Positions 46,597 through 56,533 of a DNA stretch of 64,000 nt are shown here, in pieces. How positions within the stretch are numbered: the stretch's first letter is position 1; the number at the start of each line of letters is the position of its first letter. Made by a program: the position numbers and the translations under genes. This stretch comes from Thalassotalea crassostreae (GTDB lineage Bacteria; Pseudomonadota; Gammaproteobacteria; Enterobacterales; Alteromonadaceae): the NCBI RefSeq assembly GCF_001831495.1, contig NZ_CP017689.1, positions 1,612,001-1,676,000 on the forward strand, written 5' to 3'. The notes beneath the pieces were generated by a model, which did not search any database, had not been told where the DNA came from, and saw only the letters and a program-made list of their open reading frames with translations.

Positions 46597-46934
46597 TTGT
46601 ATTCAGAACCCCATTTTTGGAACGCATTGTCTATTCTTTTTAGAATACAAAAGGATAGGCAGTAAAAGGAAACTGCGCAAATCCTGCGGTTTAATCGAAT
46701 AACTTAATTGAAATATGACTTGAATAGTTGGTTTGAATAGCTGATTGGAACGAGATTAATTTATTTGACTAGTATAAAAGGTGGCGCTGAAGCGAAAGTC
46801 TAAAGGCTGAAAATAGTGATAAAAGAAATTCACAATTTTATAGGGTTTTCAGATAATTAGATTATACTTCCAGTTAACTGAAAAGTTTACTGCCTTATCA
46901 ATAACCATATTAACGATTGGATTAAGTCATCAAG
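46597..46934. other. Gene-free divergent spacer
   Basis: 338 bp between the divergent amidohydrolase and the YccT-like gene. AT-rich, presumably both promoters; no repeats, hairpins or RNA elements stand out. A frame on the plus strand at 46481-46702 overlaps the amidohydrolase start and is not supported. Confidence 0.6.
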
Positions 46935-47546
46935 ATGAATAAATTCACAATAAAATCATTTTATCTATCATTCACACTTTTAGTGTTTTCTACAGTTGTA
47001 AGTGCGGCACAGCTTGTCGTCCCTGAGGACTTTGAAGTATTACGTTTAAACGGTGAAGAGTTTTCGACCTCGCTTTTAGCCAAATCAACCACACTTGAAC
47101 TACCTCCTGGTCAAAACGTCCTGGTACTTAAGTATTCTCAAATGTTTGATGACGACATGGAAGATCACCATATAACCATCAAATCTAAACCATTTATCTT
47201 GTTATTTTCAGTGTCAAATGAGAAAAGTTTAACTTTTAGTTACCCAAAACAAACAGATGGTGAATTGGCTCGAGTATATGCTAAGTCACCAGATATAAAG
47301 ATTCTTGACTCGCAAAATAGGGCTCTTGGAGTGATAAATCAATCACTTTCTAGCTATAACGATTCGGTAATGAAAGAGACGTTAAATCGACGTCAAGAGA
47401 TTGTAAAAAAGTCACTGGCAGACAAAGATGGTGAAGAGTTTGAAGCAATTGGCCCTGATGAATTGTCAATGCTTAAGTATTGGTGGCAGCAAGCGAGTGA
47501 GCAGGATAAACAATTATTTTTACAACACATAAAAGAAAATAAATAA
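46935..47546 (+). CDS. YccT / DUF2057 family periplasmic protein
   Basis: 203 residues with a signal peptide (KSFYLSFTLLVFSTVVSAAQL). The fold pattern matches DUF2057: VPEDFEVLRLNGEEFSTSLL, ELPPGQNVLVLKYSQMF, and the C-terminal LKYWWQQASEQDKQLFLQH, which parallels E. coli YccT. YccT (also called CsgI) is reported to inhibit curli assembly in enterics; curli genes are not seen here, so the function may differ. It is 1 nt from the SIMPL-domain gene and co-transcribed with it. Confidence 0.85.
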   Translation: MNKFTIKSFYLSFTLLVFSTVVSAAQLVVPEDFEVLRLNGEEFSTSLLAKSTTLELPPGQNVLVLKYSQMFDDDMEDHHITIKSKPFILLFSVSNEKSLTFSYPKQTDGELARVYAKSPDIKILDSQNRALGVINQSLSSYNDSVMKETLNRRQEIVKKSLADKDGEEFEAIGPDELSMLKYWWQQASEQDKQLFLQHIKENK

Positions 47547-47547
47547 C

Positions 47548-48246
47548 ATGAACATTCGAATCTATACCGCGCTACTGCTAATAGGGTTATCTGCATTTAC
47601 CGCAAACGCCGAAAGTAACCAACAACATGGTATATCGGTAACAGGTAAAGGTGCGATTGCGATTAAACCAGATATTTTTGTGTTTACTGTAACTCTTATG
47701 AATAGAGCAGAGTCGAGTAAACAGGCTAAAGATGTTGTCGATAAACAAGCAAAACACTTACTTGAACAAGCAAAAGAAATAGGTGTAGACACTGGTTCCG
47801 TTGAAACTGCGCAAATAAACATTCGACCTATCTTTGAGCGTCAACACAATAAACTTGAAAGTGAAAAACCGGTTTACGTCGAAGTATCTAGAAACCTTCG
47901 TTTTAATTTAACCAGCATAGAGCACTACGATGCAATTATTGATTTGTCTTTAGGTTTAGATGTTAAAAACATTTCAACATTAAGGTATGAAACAACCAAC
48001 GCTAATTTGTATTATCAACAAGCGTTAGACGCAGCAATCAAAGATGCACAAAACAAGGCTGCTGATATTGCCAAAAAGTTAAACGTGACATTAGGTGAAG
48101 TGTCATATTTCGCGGAAACAGCTCATAATGTTCCTAGATTAATGATGTCAGATAGTGCGGAACTTAAGTCCACCTCATTACAATCAAATCCTGGAAATCA
48201 GCAAATAACAGCTGAAATTAAAGTGATTTACCTGATTAACCACTAA
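47548..48246 (+). CDS. SIMPL-domain (DUF541, YggE-like) periplasmic protein
   Basis: 232 residues: signal peptide ending near TANA, then a SIMPL/DUF541 domain (GISVTGKGAIAIKPDIFVFTVTL; AAIKDAQNKAADIAKKLNVTLGEV; QQITAEIKVIYLI). E. coli YggE of this family is linked to oxidative-stress tolerance. It starts directly after the YccT-like gene, so both exported proteins come from one mRNA. The molecular role is unknown. Confidence 0.88.
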   Translation: MNIRIYTALLLIGLSAFTANAESNQQHGISVTGKGAIAIKPDIFVFTVTLMNRAESSKQAKDVVDKQAKHLLEQAKEIGVDTGSVETAQINIRPIFERQHNKLESEKPVYVEVSRNLRFNLTSIEHYDAIIDLSLGLDVKNISTLRYETTNANLYYQQALDAAIKDAQNKAADIAKKLNVTLGEVSYFAETAHNVPRLMMSDSAELKSTSLQSNPGNQQITAEIKVIYLINH

Positions 48247-48305
48247 TTTCATCGTTTAATCTCTAATTAATGTCAAAAATTGCTTTTCAGTGCTTTAATT
48301 TAAGG

Positions 48306-48334
48306 ACGCATCAATGTATGTTATGCGTTTTTAT
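48306..48334 (+). terminator. Possible terminator after the SIMPL gene
   Basis: ACGCAT / ATGCGT stem with an 11-nt loop and TTTTTATT. Short stem, moderate support. Confidence 0.4.
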
Positions 48335-48352
48335 TAAGCGGTTTTATAATTA

Positions 48353-48811
48353 ATGGCGAAAACTGAGTTTTATCGAAGCTTGTTAGGACAAGTAAAAGCG
48401 ATTATTAGTGATGAACATGACGAGATTGCCAATATGGCAAATATCAGTGCCATCGTTTTTAATTCGTTAGATAAAGTAAATTGGGCGGGGTTCTATCGCT
48501 TAATTGATAATGAATTAGTACTTGGTCCATTTCAAGGTCAAGTAGCCTGCATAAGGATCCCTGTTGGCAGAGGTGTTTGTGGTACAGCGGTTAGCGAAGC
48601 AACTGCCCAATTAGTGACCGATGTACATCAATTTGAAGGGCATATCGCCTGTGATGCAAGTAGCAACAGTGAGGTAGTGATCCCTGTGTATCTGCATGGT
48701 AAAATTATTGCCGTATTTGATATCGACAGCACAGAAGTCGCTTATTTTGATGAAGAAGATGTTCGCGGCTTGCAAAACATTGTTCATGCGCTTGAAAATC
48801 AATTAAAATAG
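48353..48811 (+). CDS. msrC: Free methionine-(R)-sulfoxide reductase (GAF domain)
   Basis: Reduces free Met-R-sulfoxide. 152 residues, a single GAF domain: VNWAGFYRLIDNELVLGPFQG, then the three cysteines of the family in VACIRI, RGVCGTA and HIACDASS. The ending VFDIDSTEVAYFDEEDVRGL is typical. It corresponds to E. coli YebR, which also lies near proQ-prc. The ATG follows a TTTTATAATTA stretch with only weak ribosome-site similarity (AAGCGG). Confidence 0.94.
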   Translation: MAKTEFYRSLLGQVKAIISDEHDEIANMANISAIVFNSLDKVNWAGFYRLIDNELVLGPFQGQVACIRIPVGRGVCGTAVSEATAQLVTDVHQFEGHIACDASSNSEVVIPVYLHGKIIAVFDIDSTEVAYFDEEDVRGLQNIVHALENQLK

Positions 48812-48839
48812 ACGATTAACCTTAAGTGAACAAACATAC

Positions 48840-49127
48840 ATGAAAGAATTTGTGGTAATACATGATTTTCTCGTATCTGAAGCAGTTGTTGGTGACTGGG
48901 AAGGCGAAGAAGAAACTGTTGCCGAAAATATTAACGAGTTTTATCACACCATATACCAATTGGCGGAAGATGATATAAGCCCGGATGAATTAACACTCTT
49001 ACTCGATTTAGTATGGGATACCTGGATAGGTCAAGACCATATAGTCGAGATTGAGCATGACGAAATATATGATTGGTGTCGCCATCTATTGGAAAACCGA
49101 GACCAATTTCTTGAACAACACAATTAG
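48840..49127 (+). CDS. Small acidic protein of unknown function
   Basis: 95 residues, strongly acidic (many Glu and Asp, pI probably near 4), without a signal peptide or membrane helix. Mostly helical by composition: VAENINEFYHTIYQLAEDD, LTLLLDLVWDTWIGQD, YDWCRHLLENRDQFLEQHN. The single Cys is in DWCRHL. It lies 28 nt after msrC and 20 nt before proQ, in the same direction, which supports a real gene of the msrC-proQ-prc unit. I do not recognise the family. Confidence 0.7.
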   Translation: MKEFVVIHDFLVSEAVVGDWEGEEETVAENINEFYHTIYQLAEDDISPDELTLLLDLVWDTWIGQDHIVEIEHDEIYDWCRHLLENRDQFLEQHN

Positions 49128-49147
49128 ATTATTAAAAAGTAAATATT

Positions 49148-49786
49148 ATGGAAACTGAAACTAAACGTATTACCAGCAAAGAAATTATCGCGCATTTAGC
49201 CGAAAAATTTCCAGCATGCTTCACTGTTGAAGGTAAAGTAAAACCTTTAAAAGTGGGGATTTTTCAAGAGTTGGCTACTGCGTTAGAAGGCGATGAAAAA
49301 GTAAGTAAAACTCAACTTCGTCAAGCCCTTCGTCATTACACGTCAAGCTGGCGTTACCTTAAGTCGATTAAAGCTGGTAGTCACCGCGTAAACTTAGAAG
49401 GTGTTGACGCTGAACTTATCGATCAAGAGCAAGCTGATTACGCTGCGAAGACGCTTAAAGAGAGCCAAGACAAATTTGCTAACAAAAAAACGCAAGACAA
49501 AAAAGAAAATAAAGCTTATAAAGGAACTAAAGCGGACAAATTTGGCTCTACTATGAGTAGCAAGCCTAAAACGAAACCTAATAAAGCAAAAGCGAAGCCA
49601 AAAGCGAAAGTTGTTTTGACGCAAGCGGATGCAACAGCATTATCAGTAGGTATGCAGGTTTTAGTTCAGCTTGGTAATTCCCCGTTAGATGCTACTATTA
49701 CTGAAGTAGCGGGTAAAGATGTAAGCGTTCAATTGAGCTCAGGTATGGTTGTTAAAACCCAGGCCGATAAAATCTTTACCAAATAA
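49148..49786 (+). CDS. proQ: RNA chaperone ProQ
   Basis: FinO-domain RNA-binding protein that stabilises small RNAs and mRNA 3' ends. 212 residues: FinO domain (IIAHLAEKFPACFTVEGKVKPLKVGIF; QLRQALRHYTSSWRYLKSI) at about 10-115, then a Lys-rich, disordered linker, and a C-terminal Tudor-like domain (ALSVGMQVLVQLGNSPLDATI onward). Same order and length type as E. coli ProQ (232). It precedes prc by 19 nt, as in E. coli. ProQ there affects osmolyte uptake through proP. Confidence 0.96.
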   Translation: METETKRITSKEIIAHLAEKFPACFTVEGKVKPLKVGIFQELATALEGDEKVSKTQLRQALRHYTSSWRYLKSIKAGSHRVNLEGVDAELIDQEQADYAAKTLKESQDKFANKKTQDKKENKAYKGTKADKFGSTMSSKPKTKPNKAKAKPKAKVVLTQADATALSVGMQVLVQLGNSPLDATITEVAGKDVSVQLSSGMVVKTQADKIFTK

Positions 49787-49805
49787 TTAAATTTGGAGTA
49801 GTTGT

Positions 49806-51842
49806 ATGCAGAGTATTTGCAAAATTGCCATAGCCGTATCTCTTTCTTTATCGTCATTAACGGTACTGGCTGACCACAGCAGCATTGAACAGCATGATTT
49901 ACCTGTGCTAACACAGGAAGTCCAGCATCAAGCCGCGAGTAAGCGAGTTTCGGCAACATTTTCGCGTCATCATTATAAGAAGTTCATGTTTAACGATGAC
50001 TTATCGTCAGACGTGTTTGATTTATACCTGAAGCAACTCGACTATTCTCGAAATGTATTTTTACAGAGTGATATTAAAGAGTTTGAAAAATATCGTTACA
50101 ATTTTGACGATATGGTCGCCAGTGGAAAATTAGTTGGTGCCTTTGAAATCTATAATGCAAACGTGCAAAGACGTTTTGAGCGTTATAAATTTGCATTGAG
50201 CTTGTTAGAAAAAGAGTTTGATTTTTCGGTTAAAGAAGAATACGAATTTGATCGTGAAGAAGCTGCTTATGTATCTACCCAAGCAGAATTGGATGAATTA
50301 TGGCGTAAACGTGTAAAATCAGACGCACTGAACCTAAAACTTGCAGGCAAAGATTGGAAAGAAATCCAAAAAGTATTAACGAAACGTTATAACTATGCAA
50401 TCAAGCGATTGAGCCAAGGCGAAAGTGAAGATGTTTTTCAAGTGGTTATGAACGCTTTTGCTCATACAGTTGAGCCTCATACGTCGTATTTGTCACCGCG
50501 TAATGCTGAACGTTTCCAAATGGAAATGAATTTGTCTCTAGAAGGCATTGGTGCTGTATTGCGTGCGGAAGATGATTTTACTGTAATTCAGTCAATTGTC
50601 ACTGGCGGACCTGCTGACAAATCCAAAAAGCTAAAACCAAAAGATAAAATCGTTGGCGTAGCGCAAGGTGATGGTGAGTTTGAAGATGTTGTTGGCTGGC
50701 GTTTAGATGACGTAGTAGACAAAATCAAAGGACCTAAAGGTACCACAGTTCGCTTGCAAGTAGAGAAGGGTGAAGATGATCCTACAATCGAAATAATTTC
50801 CATTGTACGTGACACCATTAAACTTGAAGATAGAGCTGCTAAATCTGAAGTTTACGAACAAAAAACAGATGCTGGTGATACAGCAAGCACGAAAAAACTT
50901 GGTGTGATCACTATCCCAAGTTTTTACAACAAACTTTCTAGAGACGTAGCCAAAGAAATTGGCAAGTTAAAAGAAGAAGGTGTGCAAGGTATCATTGTAG
51001 ACTTGCGTGGTAATGGCGGTGGTTCGTTAGTTGAAGCAACATTGTTAACCGGTTTGTTTATTGATAAAGGTCCTGTTGTACAGGTTCGTGATGGCGCTAA
51101 CCGCGTTGAAGTGAATAAAGATGTTGATGGTTTAAGTTACTACGACGGCCCTGTTACTGTGATGGTTGATCGTTATAGTGCTTCAGCCTCTGAAATATTT
51201 GCTGCAGCTCTTCAAGATTATGGTCGTGCAATTATCGTTGGTGAAAACACCTTTGGTAAAGGTACTGTTCAGCAACATCGTGGCCTAGGTCGTGTTTACG
51301 ACTTATACGATAATGCTTTAGGTAGTATTCAATTTACCATTGCAAAATTCTACAGAATCAATGGTGGTAGTACTCAACACAAAGGTGTTACTCCAGATAT
51401 TCCGTTCCCTTCGGCAATCGAGCCAAGTGAGTGGGGCGAGAGTCGTGAAGAGAACGCTTTAGAATGGGATAAAATCAATAAAGCGTCTTATGGTCGCATT
51501 AATGATTTTACTGATGATATTTCGTATTTAGATTCGTTGCATAAAGAGCGTATTAAATCGGATCCTGAATTTAGTTATTTGGCAGAAGACATTGCTTATT
51601 ATCGTGAAAACAAAGATAAGAAATCGGCATCGTTAAATTACGAAGAGCGTAAGGCTGAACGTGAAGAAAACAAAGCTAAACGCCTTGATAGAGCGAATAA
51701 ACGCCTGCTTGCTATGGGAAAAGAGAAAGTGAAATCAGTGGATGATATCCCTGATGAACTAGATGAATTGGACCCGTTCTTAGATGAAACGGCAAAAATT
51801 GCCTTTGATTTTCTTGATATTGGCAAATTAGCGAAGAAATAA
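49806..51842 (+). CDS. prc: Tail-specific periplasmic protease Prc
   Basis: C-terminal processing peptidase that trims or degrades periplasmic proteins, including peptidoglycan endopeptidases, with its adaptor NlpI. 678 residues: signal peptide (IAVSLSLSSLTVLA), N-terminal helical domain, PDZ (LEGIGAVLRAEDDFTVIQSI onward), and catalytic S41 domain. Ser is in DRYSASASEIFAA and Lys in TFGKGTVQQHRG. A C-terminal DUF3340-type lysine-rich helix region follows. E. coli Prc has 682 residues. It ends at a good terminator. Confidence 0.97.
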   Translation: MQSICKIAIAVSLSLSSLTVLADHSSIEQHDLPVLTQEVQHQAASKRVSATFSRHHYKKFMFNDDLSSDVFDLYLKQLDYSRNVFLQSDIKEFEKYRYNFDDMVASGKLVGAFEIYNANVQRRFERYKFALSLLEKEFDFSVKEEYEFDREEAAYVSTQAELDELWRKRVKSDALNLKLAGKDWKEIQKVLTKRYNYAIKRLSQGESEDVFQVVMNAFAHTVEPHTSYLSPRNAERFQMEMNLSLEGIGAVLRAEDDFTVIQSIVTGGPADKSKKLKPKDKIVGVAQGDGEFEDVVGWRLDDVVDKIKGPKGTTVRLQVEKGEDDPTIEIISIVRDTIKLEDRAAKSEVYEQKTDAGDTASTKKLGVITIPSFYNKLSRDVAKEIGKLKEEGVQGIIVDLRGNGGGSLVEATLLTGLFIDKGPVVQVRDGANRVEVNKDVDGLSYYDGPVTVMVDRYSASASEIFAAALQDYGRAIIVGENTFGKGTVQQHRGLGRVYDLYDNALGSIQFTIAKFYRINGGSTQHKGVTPDIPFPSAIEPSEWGESREENALEWDKINKASYGRINDFTDDISYLDSLHKERIKSDPEFSYLAEDIAYYRENKDKKSASLNYEERKAEREENKAKRLDRANKRLLAMGKEKVKSVDDIPDELDELDPFLDETAKIAFDFLDIGKLAKK

Positions 51843-51861
51843 TCGTAATCAAATACTAACT

Positions 51862-51891
51862 AAAAACCACCTGATTAAGGTGGTTTTTTTT
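51862..51891 (+). terminator. Intrinsic terminator after prc
   Basis: 11-bp stem AAAAACCACCT / AGGTGGTTTTT with loop GATTA, then more T. The rest of the 51843-52184 gap is AT-rich promoter DNA for the nhaC-like gene with nothing else of note. Confidence 0.92.
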
Positions 51892-52184
51892 GTCTTAGAT
51901 TTGGCTATAGAGGGTAAGAAAATTAACTCTTAATAAACAAATTTTTTGTTGTAAATGATTGGTTAGCAAGTGTTTTAGTTTGTTATTTTTGAGCTTAAGT
52001 ATTCGTTTTTTGTGCATTAATTCAGATATACTCAGAATACAAGATTTAGCGCCTTTAACAAATAGTGTTGTTCATATATTGTTAAATCAAAGTCGTAAAA
52101 AATAAATTCAACTAAATGTCGCTTTTACTCAAGTTAGTGTTAACATTTATTTAACAAAAATTATTATCCTTTAGGTACATATTT

Positions 52185-53690
52185 ATGTCAGAAAAACACG
52201 TGGTCAAGACGCCGAGTTTACTTGATTCATTAACACCAATCATTGTAATGATTGCATTGTTAACCGCAGCAGTATCATTTTTTAGTGACAATTCCTCTTA
52301 TGGGCCGAATCAAATAGCGTTGTTACTCTCTGCTGGAGTTGCAATTATTATTGGCTTAAAAAATGGTAATAGTTGGGTTGGAATAGAAAAAGCGATTACC
52401 AATGGTATTTCAATTTCATTGGGCGCGGTTTTAATTCTATTAGCAGTAGGCTCTTTGATAGGTACCTGGTTACTTGCAGGTACAGTGCCAACACTAATTT
52501 ATTATGGTTTGAATATTCTTAACCCTGCTTGGTTTTATGCCGCAACTTGTATTATCTGTGGATTAGTTTCAATGGCTATCGGCAGTTCATGGACAACCGC
52601 TGCAACCATTGGTGTCGCGTTGTTAGCCGTTGCCAATGGTCTTGGTCTTGATCCTGCAATTACCGCAGGCGCGGTAATTTCTGGTGCGTATTTTGGCGAT
52701 AAAATTTCGCCATTGTCAGAAACCACAAACTTAGCACCAGCAGTAGCGGGTTCTGAGTTGTTTGACCATATTCGTTATATGCTTTACACCACGCTTCCTT
52801 CTATTGCTACAGCTCTTATATTGTTTGTAATTTTAGGTTTTAATGAAGATGTTGCAGGAACGACAGAAAATGCTTTAGCGTTGAATCAGTTACTGGATAA
52901 GCACTTTGATATCAGTGTATTCAATTTAGTACCTTTAGTTATATTGTTAGCTTTGGCAGTAAAAAGAATGCCAGCATTTTTGGCTGTCTCTCTAGGTGCC
53001 ATTGCAGGTGCTATTTGGGCTATGTTGTTCCAGCAAGAATTTATTATGAGCCTGGCTGCAGAGATGCCGAATGTAGACGAATTAGATGGTTTAAGAGCTT
53101 TTGTACTTAGTTTTGTTTCAACAGAAGTATGGGCTAATATCACCGTTGTATGGACTGCATTTTTTGACGGTGTCAGTGTGTCATCGGATAGTGAGATGCT
53201 AAATAGTCTATTAAGCCGCGGCGGTATGGCTGGCATGTTAAATACTGTTTGGCTTATTATCTGTGCCTTAACCTTTGGTGCTGTTTTAGAGCATCTTGGT
53301 ATGTTACGTAAAATAATGGAATCAATATTGGCAGGTGCAAAGTCAGTTGGTGGATTAATCACATCTACCGTTGCAACATGTATTGGTACTAACGTGATCA
53401 CAGCCGATCAATATATGGCAATTGTAATGCCAGGTCGCATGTATAAAGAAGAATATGAACGCCGTGGTTTAGATCCTGTAGTACTTAGCCGAACGTTAGA
53501 AGACTCTGGTACCTTAACTTCGCCACTGATCCCTTGGAATACTTGTGGTGCGTACATGTACTCGGTGCTTGCAGTCAATCCGCTGGAATATATTTTCTAC
53601 TGTTTCTTCAATTTAATAAACCCTGTACTGGCCTGTATATACGGCTATGCGGGTTACAAAATTAAGATGTTAGCTACGAAAGTTGCATAG
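52185..53690 (+). CDS. nhaC: NhaC-family Na+/H+ antiporter
   Basis: 501-residue inner-membrane protein with about 11-12 helices. NhaC-family landmarks: LLLSAGVAIIIGLKNGNSW, GSSWTTAATIGVALLA, AGAVISGAYFGDKISPLSETTNLAP and TCIGTNVITADQYMAIVMPGRMY. The LEDSGTLTSPLIPWNTCGAYM segment is also typical. NhaC proteins exchange sodium for protons; some relatives use malate/lactate. A sodium pump fits a marine host. It is monocistronic, with a terminator downstream. Confidence 0.9.
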   Translation: MSEKHVVKTPSLLDSLTPIIVMIALLTAAVSFFSDNSSYGPNQIALLLSAGVAIIIGLKNGNSWVGIEKAITNGISISLGAVLILLAVGSLIGTWLLAGTVPTLIYYGLNILNPAWFYAATCIICGLVSMAIGSSWTTAATIGVALLAVANGLGLDPAITAGAVISGAYFGDKISPLSETTNLAPAVAGSELFDHIRYMLYTTLPSIATALILFVILGFNEDVAGTTENALALNQLLDKHFDISVFNLVPLVILLALAVKRMPAFLAVSLGAIAGAIWAMLFQQEFIMSLAAEMPNVDELDGLRAFVLSFVSTEVWANITVVWTAFFDGVSVSSDSEMLNSLLSRGGMAGMLNTVWLIICALTFGAVLEHLGMLRKIMESILAGAKSVGGLITSTVATCIGTNVITADQYMAIVMPGRMYKEEYERRGLDPVVLSRTLEDSGTLTSPLIPWNTCGAYMYSVLAVNPLEYIFYCFFNLINPVLACIYGYAGYKIKMLATKVA

Positions 53691-53741
53691 TTTACTCTAT
53701 CGGTTCGCCTAATCGATTTTTTAGGTTTCATGTAATTAATA

Positions 53742-53767
53742 AAGCCCGACCCTGTCGGGTTTTTTAT
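53742..53767 (+). terminator. Intrinsic terminator after nhaC
   Basis: CCCGAC / GTCGGG stem with a CCT loop, extended by AG/TT pairs, and a T6 run. Confidence 0.88.
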
Positions 53768-53881
53768 TGCATATAATTCAATGCTAGGTAGAATTATTAA
53801 ATTGTTGGTGATGTTTATTAACAAAACAGATAAAGCTTAACTAAATAAAAACTAATCCCATTATCGATATAAGAATTTCCT

Positions 53882-56476
53882 ATGACAGAATTTGCCCCTC
53901 GTTATTTAAAAGATTACAGCGCACCAGAATATCAAATAAACACCGTTAATTTAGAAGTTGCATTGAATGATAGTGCTACTTTAGTTACTAATAGCATGAG
54001 TATTCAACGTATGGTTACAACCAACGTGCCTCTGGTTTTAGATGGTGAACATATGGTTCTAAAATCAGTTGCTATCAATGGCGCTGAGTTAAGCTCTGAT
54101 GATTACCAAGTTACCGATTCTGCGCTTACTATTTTTCCAAATGCAGAGCAGTTTGAATTAACCATTATTACCGAATTAAATCCAAGTGCTAATACTGCGC
54201 TTGAAGGTCTATATAAATCTGGCGAAGCATATTGTACGCAGTGTGAAGCGGAAGGTTTTCGCCGTATCAGTTACTTTTTAGATCGCCCTGATGTTATGGC
54301 CATCTACACAACTAAAGTGATCGCTGATAAAAGCCAATATCCCTATTTGTTGGCCAATGGTAATAAGATTGATGCTGGCGAATTGGATGATGATAAGCAT
54401 TTTGTTACCTGGCATGATCCGTTTCCTAAACCATGTTATCTATTTGCACTGGTTGCCGGTAATTTCGATTTGTTGACATCAAACTACACCACACGCTCTG
54501 GTCGTCAAGTCGCATTAGAGCTATTCGTTGACAAAGGTAATCTATCTCGAGCAGAGCATGCAATGACCTCACTAATAAAGTCAATGCAGTGGGATGAGCA
54601 GGTGTTCGATTTAGAGTACGATCTAGATATCTACATGATCGTTGCCGTTGATTTCTTTAATATGGGCGCGATGGAAAATAAAGGATTGAACGTATTTAAC
54701 TCTAAATACGTATTGGCCGATGATTTATCAGCAACCGATGAAGATTTCTTTAATATTGAAGCTGTCATTGCACACGAGTACTTCCACAACTGGACAGGTA
54801 ATCGAGTCACCTGTCGCGACTGGTTTCAATTAAGCTTAAAAGAAGGGCTTACGGTTTTTCGTGATCAACAGTTTAGTGGCGATATGAACAGTGCTGCGGT
54901 AACCCGCATTAAAAATGTTCGAACTTTACGTTCTTTGCAGTTTGCTGAAGATGCCGGCCCGATGGCTCATCCGATCCGTCCTGAAAAAGTGGTTGAGATG
55001 AATAACTTTTATACCATGACGGTTTATGAAAAGGGCGCAGAAGTAATCCGTATGATGCATACCATCTTAGGTAAAGAAGGATTTAAAGCCGGTATAGATT
55101 TGTATTTTGACCGTCATGACGGTCAAGCAGTGACTTGTGATGATTTTGTCGCTGCAATGAGTGATGCAAGCAATGTTGATTTATCGACGTTTAAGAATTG
55201 GTATAGTCAATCTGGTACACCATCATTGATTGTTACAGATAGCTTCGACCAATCGAACAATCAATACCAAATTAGCGTTAAACAAGTACATCCACAAGCC
55301 CATGATAAACAGCAGAAGCAGAATCTGCACATTCCAATTAATCTTGAGTTGCTAGCCACTGAAGCGATTAATGCAGAAGGTAGCACCAAAGCAAATGTTG
55401 TTAATGAACTTCTGCACTTAAAAGAGACAGAACAAACATGGACATTTAGCAACATTGATAAACAACCAATCCCTGTACTGCTTGGCAATTTTTCTGCGCC
55501 AGTGAAACTTGAGTTTGACTATACAGATGAACAGTTGCTTGCCATCATGGTTAATGCTTCTGACGCATTTAATCGTTGGGATGCAGGCCAAAAACTGTTT
55601 GCTCGTTACATCGAAATGTTAGTCAATGATGAAGCGACAGAAGTGCCACAACAAGTTTATGATGCAATTGCCGATATATTAAATTCTGGTGCAGATGAAG
55701 CACTGAAAGCAGAGCAGTTAACTTTACCTAGTTTTGATGAGATGGCAGATAGTCTGGACAAAGTAAATGCTGACAAATTGGCCAATGCTCTATCTAGGTT
55801 AAAGATTAATATTGCAGCCAAGCTCACCGATGTTTTGTTCGCTACGTATCAGCAATGCAGTAGCACTGAGTTTGCTAAAGATGGAAAGGCAATTGGTAAG
55901 CGTGCGCTAAAGAATGTTTGTTTAAATTATTTGGCGTCAGCAAAAGAATTCGACTCTGTGGTCATAGGGCAGTTTAACAATAGTAACAATATGACCGATC
56001 AACTTGCTGCGATAAAAGCCGCTGCGTTAAATGACTTACCTTGCTTTGAACAGGTTATGGCCAGCTTCGAACAGCAATGGCAAGATGATACTTTAGTTAT
56101 GGATAAATGGTTTAGCGTAAATGCATTACATAATCATCCTGATGTTATCAATCGAGTGACGAAACTGTTATCTCATCCTAAATTTAGTTTAGATAACCCA
56201 AATAGGGCACGATCACTTATCGGTGCTTTTGCTTTTAGCAATGGTAAATACTTTCATCAACACGATGGCCAAGGTTATCAATTTTTAGCCGATCAAATTG
56301 CCAAACTAAATACCATAAACCCACAAGTAGCATCGCGTATTTTGACGCCATTAATTCAATACAAATCGTTTGCTAAAGAGCATCAGCAGCAAATGTTAAC
56401 TCAGTTACAGCGATTAAATGACATGCCTAATTTGTGCCGTGATTTACAGGAAAAATTAACAGCGACGTTAAATTAA
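53882..56476 (+). CDS. pepN: Aminopeptidase N
   Basis: M1-family zinc aminopeptidase, the main cytosolic aminopeptidase for peptide turnover. 864 residues (E. coli 870). Substrate motif GAMENKGLNVFN; zinc site HEYFHNWTGNRVTCRDW with His298, His302 and Glu321, and catalytic Glu299. Tyr and helical C-terminal domains follow. No signal peptide. The ribosome site is poor; a TATAAG a few bases upstream could put the start site close to the ATG. Ends at a terminator. Confidence 0.98.
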   Translation: MTEFAPRYLKDYSAPEYQINTVNLEVALNDSATLVTNSMSIQRMVTTNVPLVLDGEHMVLKSVAINGAELSSDDYQVTDSALTIFPNAEQFELTIITELNPSANTALEGLYKSGEAYCTQCEAEGFRRISYFLDRPDVMAIYTTKVIADKSQYPYLLANGNKIDAGELDDDKHFVTWHDPFPKPCYLFALVAGNFDLLTSNYTTRSGRQVALELFVDKGNLSRAEHAMTSLIKSMQWDEQVFDLEYDLDIYMIVAVDFFNMGAMENKGLNVFNSKYVLADDLSATDEDFFNIEAVIAHEYFHNWTGNRVTCRDWFQLSLKEGLTVFRDQQFSGDMNSAAVTRIKNVRTLRSLQFAEDAGPMAHPIRPEKVVEMNNFYTMTVYEKGAEVIRMMHTILGKEGFKAGIDLYFDRHDGQAVTCDDFVAAMSDASNVDLSTFKNWYSQSGTPSLIVTDSFDQSNNQYQISVKQVHPQAHDKQQKQNLHIPINLELLATEAINAEGSTKANVVNELLHLKETEQTWTFSNIDKQPIPVLLGNFSAPVKLEFDYTDEQLLAIMVNASDAFNRWDAGQKLFARYIEMLVNDEATEVPQQVYDAIADILNSGADEALKAEQLTLPSFDEMADSLDKVNADKLANALSRLKINIAAKLTDVLFATYQQCSSTEFAKDGKAIGKRALKNVCLNYLASAKEFDSVVIGQFNNSNNMTDQLAAIKAAALNDLPCFEQVMASFEQQWQDDTLVMDKWFSVNALHNHPDVINRVTKLLSHPKFSLDNPNRARSLIGAFAFSNGKYFHQHDGQGYQFLADQIAKLNTINPQVASRILTPLIQYKSFAKEHQQQMLTQLQRLNDMPNLCRDLQEKLTATLN

Positions 56477-56502
56477 CCAACTTTCGGTAGTAGATTAACC
56501 AG

Positions 56503-56533
56503 AGCCAATGCCTAGTCATTGGCTTTTTTTATT
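56503..56533 (+). terminator. Intrinsic terminator after pepN
   Basis: 8-bp stem AGCCAATG / CATTGGCT with loop CCTAGT and T7. Confidence 0.9.

Noticed and set aside
48345..48350. Perfect TATAAT 2 bp before the msrC start codon
   Set aside because: Transcription would start inside the coding sequence; more likely just AT-rich leader sequence.
53866..53882. Leaderless pepN start (TATAAG close to the ATG)
   Set aside because: The -10 is imperfect and no -35 or extended -10 is present; weaker than the yceD and rluC cases.
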